Assembly (NCBI GenBank): GCA_947034895.1
Contig: OX344762.1
Location: 18,332,760-18,396,759, forward strand
DNA from: Rhytidiadelphus loreus
Taxonomy: Eukaryota; Streptophyta; Bryopsida; Hypnales; Hylocomiaceae
Length of the DNA: 64,000 nucleotides
Direction of reading: 5' to 3'
Of the stretch, positions 24,533 through 35,149 are shown piece after piece; the stretch's first letter is position 1, and each line of letters starts with the position of its first letter. The notes beneath the pieces are model-generated. The model did no database searches. It saw nothing but the letters and a program-made list of their open reading frames with translations, and was not told where the DNA came from. Made by a program: the position numbers and the translations under genes.

Positions 24533-25215
24533 TTTGAGAAAAAAACCAAAATGTGCTAAGATTTTTAATGTGTATCGCGACGTTAAATCGATCATACGAA
24601 GGTGGGCCTAGCCTATATGACGTCCATGTCAAGCCCCGGGCCTTGGTTGCGCCCCAAGACCCGGCCAGCCTACTTCTGTCTATGCGCAACTGCGAAGGCC
24701 CATGTTGATGTAGCATGCCACCACATCTATTTCACTTTGCTTCAAAAGCCATTCATGCATGATTTGTGGTATGAGTTGGAAATACAACTTATTATATACA
24801 CACGGAGGGTAGGAGGTAACACAAAGAATATGGGATATGTAGGTAAGTTCATAGTTAAAAGAAGACTCTGAAAACCTAAACCGCCATCCTACGTAGGACG
24901 TGAATGGTAGTTGTCCTTAGGTTTCCTAAAATTGTTGTCTTATAGGATCGTGTCCTACGGTTTGCGGTCATGTATCTAAGCAAGACGAGGACGTCAACGG
25001 GGGCGTTCTATTGCATTGTTGTTGGCGCTCCATTGGGGTTGCGCAAAGACGGAGGTGGGCTAGCCAAATCTTGGAGTGGAGCCGGACCCTGTGGCCTAGC
25101 CTAGGCGCCACGTAGGTGGGCCCACTTTTGTATGGTCGATTTAATGTTGCGCAAATGTGTGAGGGTCCTACGTGTACTTCAATGTATGACTTTGTCAACA
25201 TTTTGGTTGTTTGCA
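24533..25215. mobile_element. Long-TIR element, Mutator-like candidate
   Basis: Left arm: AACCAAAATGTG, then GACGTTAAATCGATCATACG, then GGTGGGCC. Right arm in reverse complement: AACCAAAATGTTGAC, then AACATTAAATCGACCATAC, then AGTGGGCC. The imperfect arms run roughly 80-100 bp. The middle is GC-rich with no transposase. Long TIRs suggest a Mutator-like non-autonomous element. I could not define a 9-bp duplication. Confidence 0.5.
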
Positions 25216-25812
25216 TTAAAAAAGAAGATGTTAGGTACGACTCTTTGAGAAATTATCTTTTTATTAAATTTGAATAAATATTCATAAATCCTAATAAAAT
25301 CAAGTTGAGAGCATTTTGCTTCAAAAATTCACAAAAAATACACTTTCTTGTTTTAGTATTTGAATGTTCGTATGTTAGGTTAAATTTATGAGGCTATCAA
25401 TGTAGCATCATATGAATACCAATTATTTTTTAATTATTTGTATTTTAAATATTAAAAAAAAATTAATATATAAGGATTTATTAAACAACAAAAAATTTAG
25501 ACCTTATTTTGAATTTTTTAACATACTATAAGTACACATCCATTAAAAAGTATTAACATTTTTTATGTGTAATTTGCTTGTGCATTCAACAATGTTCATC
25601 AATATCTTCCTATAAGCTTCTATTGAATGAAAATTCACTTTAACTCTTAGAGGACCAAGTATCCATTCAAAGGACAATTGGAATTTGTGTAGGTGACGAT
25701 GAAGTATAAAGTGAATGGATGTTTTTGAAACTTTAATACAAGATGGAGACATTCATCCCCTTAGTGGAAATTTAAAAAAAATTAGATTCAATGCCTAAAT
25801 CATAAGCTATAT

Positions 25813-26015
25813 CACTACAAGAGAAAGGGGTGTTTTAAGTAGTGTCCTAGACATCACGTCTTTTAAGTAATGTCTTTTAAGTAAGGTTTTAAGTAAAAAT
25901 TTACTAAAAAGACTGTCTTTTCAGTAAAATTTTACTTAAAACCTTACTTAAAAGACATTACTTAAAAGACGTGATGTCTAGGACACTACTTAAAACACCC
26001 CTTTCTCTTGTAGTG
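25813..26015. mobile_element. CACTA-type hairpin MITE
   Basis: 203 bp, starting CACTACAAGAGAAAGGGG and ending with its reverse complement. The 3-bp target duplication TAT lies at 25810-25812 and 26016-26018. The arms (about 97 bp each) are nearly perfect, with mismatches only near the loop. CACTACAAGA termini and 3-bp duplications are diagnostic of the CACTA (En/Spm) superfamily. Preservation of the arms implies a young copy. Confidence 0.9.
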
Positions 26016-26742
26016 TATTGCCCAAAAAAATCGGGTAATTTGGGCAATTTTGACGTCTTTCGCTAAAGTCCTCATCTCACTTATGAAATTTGGTATGTAT
26101 GTAACTAACATGATGTGGTATGAAATTTTATTCTTAAAAGAATAATACTTTTGGTGTAAAAATCCCATTCCTAGAGGAATTGAGATTCTACTAACCCATA
26201 CGAGTAAGTTTGAAATAAAAGTTCTTCTAATCACAAATGCTATTATCTTAAAATTTGGTGAATTTTTCCACATATTTTGAATGTTTGGCTCTATATATTA
26301 ATTGTTTGGATTTCTATAAAAAAAATCATCAATGCACAAGAAATCATCAAAAATTGATTAATGCATTGTCTATTTATTTGACCTCCTTGTATCATAAGTG
26401 ATTTAGTAAAAGGTAGACCCTTTATTTTCTTTTGAATTTTTGCATGTGTGCATTTAATAAGATTTAGTACTCAATGGTGTACCCAATGATATAGAGGCTT
26501 TTTTTTTTGTAGACAAAAAGTTTACTCTAAGAGGACTTGAAGTTTACTAGCCCTATTTTATAGGAAATGAAGAGAAGTTCTTTTATAATATGATTTCCTT
26601 CCAATTCTTCTATAAATAATGGCCAAAGTTTTATGAATTACTTTTATTAACAAATGTAATTTTGAAATTCTAAATTCATGAACTTGACTTTTGTTTTGCA
26701 TAATACACACTTTAATAGCAACACCCATATTTCTTTATAAGA

Positions 26743-26943
26743 GCATCCTCAGTCCAACAAATTTATTTCTACCTTTTGAGTGGTATATAATTAGAATTTG
26801 AAATTTTTATTTTTGAAAGTGCATCACAAAGAGCTTTGAGTAGGTACATAAAAACTTAAATTAGTCATTTGACAATGATTGAAAATAAAAAGCTTCAAAA
26901 TCTAGCTAAAAGACATAATTATTGAGGTCTTGGCAAATCACAC
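26743..26943 (-). repeat. Dispersed repeat, copy 2 (inverted)
   Basis: Begins TAA then GAGCATCCTCAGTCC. Its reverse complement matches the 15.7-15.85 and 33.33-33.49 kb copies (CACTTTCAAAAATAAAAATT, TTCTAATTATA). It ends beside AATCTAGCTAAAAGAC, which copy 1 also contains. TAA plus GAGCATCC is a MITE-type end. Confidence 0.5.
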
Positions 26944-26947
26944 TTAA

Positions 26948-27504
26948 CCCCAAAAGGTCCAAACACCATTTTCTTGCAACATAGCGATTTTGGGCAACTC
27001 ACTACAAATGGAATTTTCATTTAAAAGAAATTCACACAACATGTGCCTAAGGAGTAGCTTTAAGGCGAAACAATTTTCATAACTTTGCACTACATGTTTA
27101 AAAAGTTATTGCATGATATGTAATTATAGTGGTTCACGGGCAGCTTGGGCAGCCCAAAAAACTTATTAAAAAATCACTTTTTTAAGAGGTCAATTAAAAA
27201 TTCTCTTATCTTTCACTAAGCACAAAAGGTCATCATTTTGAAATATTCTTACTAAGATGTGCTCCTTCAAAGTGAGTTGCCCTATTTTTCCATTGACTGA
27301 AGTAAAACTTCAAACTTAAATATCTCCTAAACCATGCAGTCAAATAATCTGATTTTTTTTTAGATGCTCACTCTCAATGTGAACTTTAAGATCCTATGGC
27401 TACATTCTATCTGATATCAAGAAAAAATGATCAAAAAAATTGCTTAAGTTCTTGGCAATTTTGGCCCATTTTGAAAGTACACTTTCCCGGAGTCATTAGA
27501 GGGG
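26948..27504. mobile_element. Candidate TTAA-bounded element, right end degraded
   Basis: Left border TTAA then CCCCAAAAGGTCC. The right side ends ATTAGAGGGG followed by TAAC rather than TTAA. The interior is non-coding. The right boundary is uncertain. Confidence 0.35.
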
Positions 27505-27734
27505 TAACCCGGAAGCTAGATGGGCTAGTCACCATGGAAATCATCTTTGAAGGTATGGTGTGAATCATTTGCTTAAAAAAAGTCAAGAGGACTCATTGGT
27601 GGTCAAACTACTATGTAAGACCTTTCGTCTATTCAAACAAAATCCCAATAATAAACATCTACACTTTTCTCTTATATAGAAGGATTTTTTTGTCATCCTC
27701 TAGACACTTTTTTCCTTAGTAATGTACAAGTTAA

Positions 27735-28438
27735 CCTTTGCTAATCCTAAAAGGACCAATAGGACCATAATCGTTGGATTGTCAATTGTAAAGCTTTGCA
27801 ATTGACAAAGAAAAGCATTTTTCATCCAAGGCTTATTGTCATGTTGGATTGAGTGCATCCACAATTTCATTGATGATGATAGCAATATTTTAAGAGGAAT
27901 GACGATTCCGAAGATGGATCATCATGTAGTGTACTTTGGCAATTTTTCTATCCTTGCTTTTAAAATTTTAGCCATAAAAATGATCTTTCTTGAATTTGAG
28001 CCCTACTAATGACAAAAAGTAAATCAAATCAAGTTTCTATTCCTATTTGAAAATTCGAAAAAATCCCAATAATGAATATCTTAATGCAACTTGCATTTTG
28101 GGTCTATAACCACGGTCTACTAATTTTCTAACTAAAGAACGATATTCTTCACTATTTCTTCAAAATTCATTTTTAATTTCATTGTTCCACCAAAAGAATC
28201 TAAAATTTTGATGACTTAAAAAAGGTACACATGATTTCATCTAAAAAAATATCATTTTTTTCTTTCATAGTTAGTCATAAATGGAAGCATTCCCACAATG
28301 AGGGTGATATTCAGTTGCCACTTGCCACAAGAAGCTTTTCTTTTGATAGCCCTTCCAAAATTGGGCATCAGTCATTGGCCACAGAAATAGAGTAGTATCA
28401 CTAAAAAGAAATGTAAGCCATAGATCCATTTTTCAGGG
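27735..28438 (-). mobile_element. piggyBac-like element, 750-bp family, copy H
   Basis: Right border TCAGGG then TTAA (28439-28442). The left border is probably TTAA at 27731-27734 followed by CCTTTGC. The interior at 27985-28110 matches copies at 29.84-29.95 kb and, inverted, 45.30-45.45 kb. The distance from that block to the TTAA end is about 330-356 bp in all three copies. Confidence 0.55.
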
Positions 28439-28459
28439 TTAAAAAGCAATTGCATTTAA

Positions 28460-29351
28460 CCCCAAAAGGACCAATGTCCCTTTGGGGGACAAATGGGATT
28501 TCGGTCTCATATCTATGGGCTGAAATTTTGCCATGATTTTTTGAAACTTTTTTTGAAGATAGAAAAGCTGATAGACTTTGTGGGAATATAATTTTCTTTT
28601 CAATCGGTGCCCGAGAACAAAAGTTATGTCCAAATAAGCTCAAAACAAGGGATGAGGGGTAACAAAAAAAATTCCAAATTAAATTAAACTCCCCCCCCCC
28701 CCCCCCTCATAGATTATATTATTGTACGTCTACATGGAAAGATTTGATTCATTCCATTTGGATTTGTTATGAGAAAGTTATGGACAATCTTGTTTTTCGG
28801 ACAATTAGAGCATCTTCTTGAAAAAAATAACTTGTAGTATTCATTTCTAAATGCAATTTTTGCAATTTTTCAAAAAAAGAGTTTCACATGATTTAGTTTT
28901 CTTGATAGAACATCCATCTAAAAGATATTATAGAGTAATATTTTAAATTTTCCTTCTATCTCATACCTACTTCTACTTAACAATTTTTTTAAGAATGAAA
29001 ATTAAGTTTTTTTGGATTTCTATTTTTTTTTACCCTCGACTCAATTCTTCACTATAAAGATTTAAATCTCAAAACTCCGCAGTGCAAAAAATTTAAGTTA
29101 AAAATGTTCAAAGTTGAAAAATCTAGTCCCACAATGTGCTGAAAAACTTCTTTTTTTCCACTTTAAACGCAGATATCTTGCAATCTATGTGGCCAAAAAT
29201 TCTGAAATTTTTTCCACACATTTTCATACTAGTTAGGTGTAAGATCCTATGGTTAGATGTGATAAAAAAATTCAATTTTTTTAACTTTTTGCTATAGAAA
29301 TGGCAGTTTTGAGTGTTTTTTGGCAGAAAACAAGCCTCGGTCCTTTAGGGG
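28460..29351 (-). mobile_element. piggyBac-like element, 900-bp family, copy D
   Basis: Left border TTAA then CCCCAAAAGGACC. The right end in reverse complement is CCCCTAAAGGACCGAGGC, with TTAT in place of TTAA outside. The 892-bp interior matches 50081-50986 in inverse orientation (for example TCCATTTGGATTTGTTATG and CTATGGTTAGATGTG). It contains a poly-C run of about 16 at 28691. It is non-coding. Confidence 0.72.
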
Positions 29352-29555
29352 TTATAAAACAATAATGAAGTATTCTTGTTAAATATTGCCACCTTTTTTT
29401 TCTTTGAGAAAGGACCATGTCAATTAGAAACAAAGAGGAGAAAAAACAATCAATATGTTTCCCAAGGGCAAGCATGAGTGACCGAAAGGGCAAAAGTGAG
29501 GTTCCACATAGGTTCCACTTGAGAGCATGGAGTGTACTTCAACAACAAAAAAAAA

Positions 29556-30309
29556 CTGTCACTTTGGAGATCACTCTAAACTCTAAAATGCTACCAACAC
29601 CAAAAGAAAAGGCGTTTGGATGATTTTAGAACAATGTAGAAGATGATTGCAATCCAATTCTTGTTTGGAGAGTTGCTTGAGTAGAAGTTTCTTCAGATGA
29701 CGTTGAAACTGATTGAGGTAATTATGACCATTTAATACAAGAGGACCCAATAGGAAGGGATCACAAAATATGGTATTGTAGTGTGTTTCAGGAAGTTGTT
29801 GCTCCTTGCTCTAGATCTGAAATTTCTCCATAAAAATTATATTTTTTGAGTTTGATCCCAACTAATAAAATGAAGATCATCTATTCTAGTTTCTACTCCA
29901 ATTTGGATTTTTGGAAAAATTCCTAAAACTGAATATTTTATTGCAATTTGAACTTGTGGGTGTATGTTCAATGTCTATTGAACTTTATTTATATGATGAC
30001 ATGGCATTTTTTTTTGCACTATGATGTTATTTGATATAATGTACACATGTATTGAAGTTTTCCATTTTTTAAGATAATTTTCTATTTGATATGAATTCTA
30101 TTCAATTTTCCTTCCAAAATTCTTGAAAAATTCAATTTTACCCCCCCCCCAAATGAAAAAAAACTTTATTTATTTTTGATGTAAGAGAAAGTAATATGCT
30201 TTCATCCTGAAAAATGAAATTAAAGAAATTCATTCACGTTTAGTTGGTAAATGGGAGCATCGAAGGTGAAAGGAATTTGGGCTTGCATAGCGGGCCTGGC
30301 GTTTCAGGG
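29556..30309 (-). mobile_element. piggyBac-like element, 750-bp family, copy G (left end unclear)
   Basis: Right border GTTTCAGGG then TTAA (30310-30313). The interior (GAAGTTGTTGCTCC, GATCATCTATTCTAGTTTCT) is the reverse complement of 45.30-45.47 kb. The left end is placed only by analogy with the 753-bp copy F. No TTAA is seen at that point. Confidence 0.5.
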
Positions 30310-30527
30310 TTAACGGTGAATGACTCACCTGCAACTGCGTCCTGGTAAGTTACATGAGTTTTCACAACAACGTTGTGTGTGATTGATATCTCAACTAACC
30401 ATCAATGGCAAGACTGCATGCAGTCTGAGATTTGGTAGTTGGATTGAAGCGCCAGCGTATTGTTGTGATGAGGATATGCTCTCAATAACTTCACTGGATT
30501 CTTGTCACTGCTTTTGTCAAGAGTTAA

Positions 30528-31174
30528 CCCCTAAATGCTCAAGGCCTTTTTTGAGCTTCTTGGAATTTGTTATAAATTGAAAAGAAAGCCAACATTTTGA
30601 TAAGTTGTATCAAATTTTTTTTAATTGTAACTAGAAAATTTTTAACTAGACATGTTAGGAGATTGCATGGGAAAAGAAAACATAACAATATCACTAATGG
30701 ATTGAAAGATTATAATGTTTTGATCAAGAGGGTGTTAAAACTGTGAAAGTGATTTGAAGTCATTGAATCCTCTTTTCACATGTCAAATCTAAAAATTTGG
30801 TCACCAAAAAAATAGGATAAAGGGCTTAATATGTATAACCCCAAATCAATTTATGGCTTCTCAAAATCTATTCTACAATTTTTTAATATGAATTTCTAAT
30901 GTCATTTTCTCTCCAAGACTTTAGTGTATTTGAGGCTCATTTCCAAGAGCCTTCAACACTACGGAAAATTAAGATTGCAATGGACACCCTTGAACAAAAT
31001 CTTGAATAGAAAAATCACAATCAATCATTTTCAAAATCGTATTTTTGATGCTAAAACTAGAATTTAAAAATAAATTTTCAAAAACATAAACTTTAAAAAT
31101 AGCAACTCGGTTAGGTTTTATTTAACTTCAAACTATTGTTGACACCAAAATTTGGTGCCTCAGGCATTTAGGGT
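30528..31174 (+). mobile_element. piggyBac-like element, 640-bp family, copy A
   Basis: Left border TTAA then CCCCTAAATGCTCAAGGC. The right end in reverse complement is TTAA then ACCCTAAATGCCTGAGGC. The 647-bp interior matches 54635-55271 in inverse orientation over its full length. It has no coding capacity. Confidence 0.85.
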
Positions 31175-31178
31175 TTAA

Positions 31179-33240
31179 GGTGGATAACCCCAAAAACGCC
31201 ACTTATGCTACTAGGGCTAGTTATTACTATAAGACTAGTCAAATTGACATATTTTCTTATTGGGAGGTGAAAGGAGGTTCTAGTGCACCAAAGAATGTGA
31301 CATTTGAATACTGTATAGAAAAGTTATGAAGGAACAAAGTTTGGTACTAAAACAATTTCTTCCATTGATCTTGGAGATGTAAATAGAGTGAAGATGGTAG
31401 TTTAGGGTCAACAACACATTTGAATGTGTCTTGGTGAAGGATGCTATACATTTCCCCAAATTGAAGTTTTTGGTGAAGGATTTTGGACACAAGTTTTTAT
31501 AAAAATTGGGGCACACAATTTTTTTGGCTTCGTATCAAATGGGAGGAGACTTTGCATTGACAAAAGCTCAGTACATTTGTAAGGAAGCTATTTGTAACAT
31601 TCTTTACTGATTGTATATCTTTCCATTTAGGAAGGAATGTTCTTCTAAAGAATGAGGTGCCCAATTCTGTATGTCTCACTTAAAGGATGATTTCTTGCTT
31701 TGAGTCTATATTTTTGAAGTCAAATTTTTTTATAGTTTATCCATGCAATTTATAAAATTATCAATTCCAATGAAGACCTAAAAATTATCAAAACTAGTTT
31801 AGTTGATTTTTGGAGTGACCTTTGGAATTTCTATATTGACATGTATAGGAGCCACTTACCATAGGGGGGCCTTTGAAGCCATGACTCAAATTGAAGCCAT
31901 GACCAAAATGATGGAATGAAGCCCATACAAAAATGGCAAAATGAATTGAAGACAAAACTAGGAAAAACAAAACTAGGGCAAAAATGATGGAATTCAAAGT
32001 TACACGACTAAATTTGTTTCCATTTGTAAAATTTGTTTCTATGATCCTATCATTTGACATGCCGGAATTGAAGATTCTTGATTTATATTGTATTTGGCAT
32101 GTTTCAGATGTTGCCACAAATGTTTTTGGTTGTATGAGATTGAATTTTGGAAGCCTTGAGATGAAAATACTAAAAAAGATGCAAAGTTGGAAGAATATTC
32201 ATTTTATTATATTATATTTTTGAGTTATTCAACAAAGGAATGGTTTCAAAGTGGAGGTGCTATAACTGTTTATGTGTCATGAAAGGAAACTAGAAAAGGT
32301 ATGTGTCAATGATGGCAAATCCTCATGGTCAAATATTTTTTGGGAATTGTTATGTGTAATTGTATAACTGTTCTTGTGGATTGTATTTGGAGATGAATTG
32401 TAATTTAAAAAAATAAATTATTGAGTTTTAAAAAGTCCATAGAACTAAAACCCTAGGTTACAAAGTTCTTGAATTTGTTGAATTACAAAGAGTGAAACCA
32501 CCAATATTCTTTCCTATTGTAATATAAATATAGATTTTACTTAGGGATCATTATTTTTAGTGATTTTGTTTAATAGTATTTTTTACTAAATTTTTGTGCT
32601 TTTAGAATTTCACAAGAAGAATGTCTATGATGTTTGTAATTCTTGCTCATCTCTATTTGGTGGTGAAATAGTTCTTGCTACAACATTTTGCTATACATGC
32701 AATGGACTCTTTAATTAATGTTGCTTGTCTAATCTACAAATCACTAGTTTTGTTTTTAATTTTTACAATTGATTCTTCTAGGGCAATATGTTGCTTTAAT
32801 TCTCCTCCTTCTTGGTGACTATTATGTTGGCCTTATTTCCACAAGTTTTTTTTAATGTAGTAGTTGCTCAAATTGCTATTGACTATATGTGATTTGCTTG
32901 TATGTGTACAGATGGCAGTGCTCTTGAAGTACATGTCTATAGAGATTCAAATTTTACATTTGTGTAAGCTTATTTTCCTAAGTGACCTTAGTTTTTTTTA
33001 CTAAAAGAGGAGACTCTATTTCTAATCCTCATGGCATGTTCACATTTTGTTTTTGATACATTTGTAGTCATCTTTCTATTTCATATGGGGACAAGCTATG
33101 ACTTAGACCTAACTTTTTTCACTTCTTTCTATTAATTTGTCTTTCTATATTCTTTCTCCTTAGCGCAAGTGACAATCATGATTGAGTAGTGTTTGTAGTT
33201 GACAAAGTTGCCTCAATATCTAAGATTATTCATTATCATC
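31179..33240. other. AT-rich intergenic, no supported gene
   Basis: Short frames of 60-107 codons on both strands around 31.3-32.2 kb have no motifs and overlap each other. No element borders are recognised. Confidence 0.35.
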
Positions 33241-33491
33241 TCCACAAACCTACTTCAAATTGGGCCCAATTTGGAGTGCAAAGTGCATTGATAATTGTGA
33301 TTTGCCCCAAACTCCATATATTTTGTATTTTAACTAGCTTTTGAAGTGGTTTATTTTCATTTTTCAATATCTAAATTTGAATTTTCTTCAATCTACCCAA
33401 AGTACTTTTGAATGCACTTCCAATGATAAAAATTTCAAGTTCTAATTATAAAGGAGTGAAAAGTTAGAATTTTATTTGGAGGGAAAATTTC
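33241..33491 (+). repeat. Dispersed repeat, copy 3
   Basis: Shares TAGCTTTTGAAGTGGTTTAT, CACTTCCAATGAT and AATTTCAAGTTCTAATTATA with copy 1. It ends GGACTGCATTGAGGATGACC followed by TTA, matching the GAGCATCCTCAGTCC end of copy 2 in reverse complement. Confidence 0.6.
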
Positions 33492-33599
33492 GGACTGCAT
33501 TGAGGATGACCTTAGCACTTGTTAACTGTTGTTGTGGACAGTTGCACCGACCATAGGCGACAGTTTTCCAATGAAATTTCTGAAACCCTAATCAACGTG

Positions 33600-34800
33600 A
33601 TGTGTCCAGAATTTCTTTTACAATTTTCTTCATGGTGTGATCAGTGGTGAGGATTGCTGCCTCGCTGCAGTTAAGTTTTGTTGCTCAGGGTTTCGCCATA
33701 TCCAAGGATCGGAGTAAGGCCCTGGGAAGGAACTACGGAGAAGAAATGGAAGAAGGCTGTTAGGAGCTGAAGCCGAGGATACTTGAGCGATGATGATTCT
33801 AAACATTACTGCCATTTCCCGAATAAATTTCAAGCAGATTTGGGGAATCTTTGGTGAAGAAATGGACGTTTCTTTGAATGGTTTCAAACGCGTCGATGAC
33901 TCCGATTGAATCCATTTCTGTCTGCGAACGACACAAGTTGTAGGGTTTCCACTTCATCAATCTGCTCCTCCTCCTGTCCGGACAGCGTCAATTTACTTTA
34001 GTGCAGGAAAAGTTAAGTAAGAGGTCCTGTCACTGAATTTTGCTGGTGTTGTAACCAGGTCCAGGACTCCAAGGCTTAAATTGTAAAGCCTGGTTCGCAA
34101 TATTCGTTCTTCGACAGTTCTTTTGAACGTCGTAGTCATGCTTGGTTTGCACCGGCCTTCTGCGTGGACACCGGTTGGAGTTCTTGTTCCATGCTTCAGC
34201 AAGATTTGAAATGCAATTTTAGCAGAGTTACGGGAAATCGAAACGTACTTGTTCTCTCACATTCTGTGAATAGCGTTTGTCAGTGCCTTCGACTGCGTAT
34301 TTTTCAGTTCTTTTCTTAAAGTTTCTGTTCTCAAAGCTGTCACACGTACACTATCCAAATTGCAAAACGCTGAGAATATCGCTGACCAAGAAATTGGAGA
34401 ACGGACCAAACGCCTGTGAGCTGTGGTCATGGCAAATGGCGCTGCTGAGTTTGTTCCATCATTTTTAGGTTACATGCATCGATGGCAGCATGCTTTAGGA
34501 GTGCTGGGATCGTGCCTAGCTTAGCTGATGCTCTAGAGAACTTGAAGTATGTGATTACCAAAGCTGGTAATACTTTGACATCTGGAATTGATGTAGTCTT
34601 CACTGCAAGTTCTAGGATAAGTAAATATATATGTAGCAAAATGATGTGCAGGAAGGTTTACATTCTAGCTCTCAAGGTATGTCATGGACATTTTACTGGT
34701 ATGCTATTTGAACCAGTTTGGGTTTGCGCGTTTGGTGGGCTTGAAAGATCTTTGTTTCATGCCTCCAAAAGTTTTGGACGAAATTTCCAAATTGGATAAA
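33600..34800 (+). other. Possible 5' region and first exon of an unidentified gene
   Basis: GC content is raised compared with the flanks. After a TTTTTAG acceptor-like site, an ATG at 34482 opens a frame beginning MAACFRSAGIVPSLADALEN. It stays open to 34799, though likely splice sites (GTAAAT at 34620, GTATGT at 34677) would end it sooner. I recognise no domain and see no later exons before the AT-rich sequence. It could be a truncated gene or a non-coding transcript. Confidence 0.22.
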
Positions 34801-35041
34801 AAGCGCATGAAAAATCACTAAATAGTCATAATATGTTTAAAAGATTTATGAATTCAGAAATACTTTGATTCATCAAAATATTAGTTATTGCCATCTTGGC
34901 ACTTCTTTAAAACTGAAGAAAAATGATCGACAAACAAGGGACGTGGTTGTCAACACTAAAAGTAACAACTTGCACTTGAATTGCAGTCATTGGTTGTGCT
35001 CAACCGATTGCAAGATTACGATTCATTCTAATTTTGAACTA

Positions 35042-35144
35042 CACTGAATAGTGAAATTAGGTTGCCCCACACTAATTTCTCATATCTAACACTTTCAGAT
35101 ATGGTCCACTATTGTCTGAGGCAACCTAATTTCACTATTCAGTG
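35042..35144. repeat. Short hairpin MITE flanked by TA
   Basis: A 103-bp palindrome. The left arm starts CACTGAATAGTGAAATTAGG and the right arm is its exact reverse complement over about 25 bp. TA flanks both ends. A lone arm of the same family lies at 42678-42703. Confidence 0.75.
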
Positions 35145-35149
35145 TAGAA

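Noticed and set aside
28691..28706. Poly-C run as a functional element
   Set aside because: A simple homopolymer within a transposon copy. Its length may be an assembly artefact.
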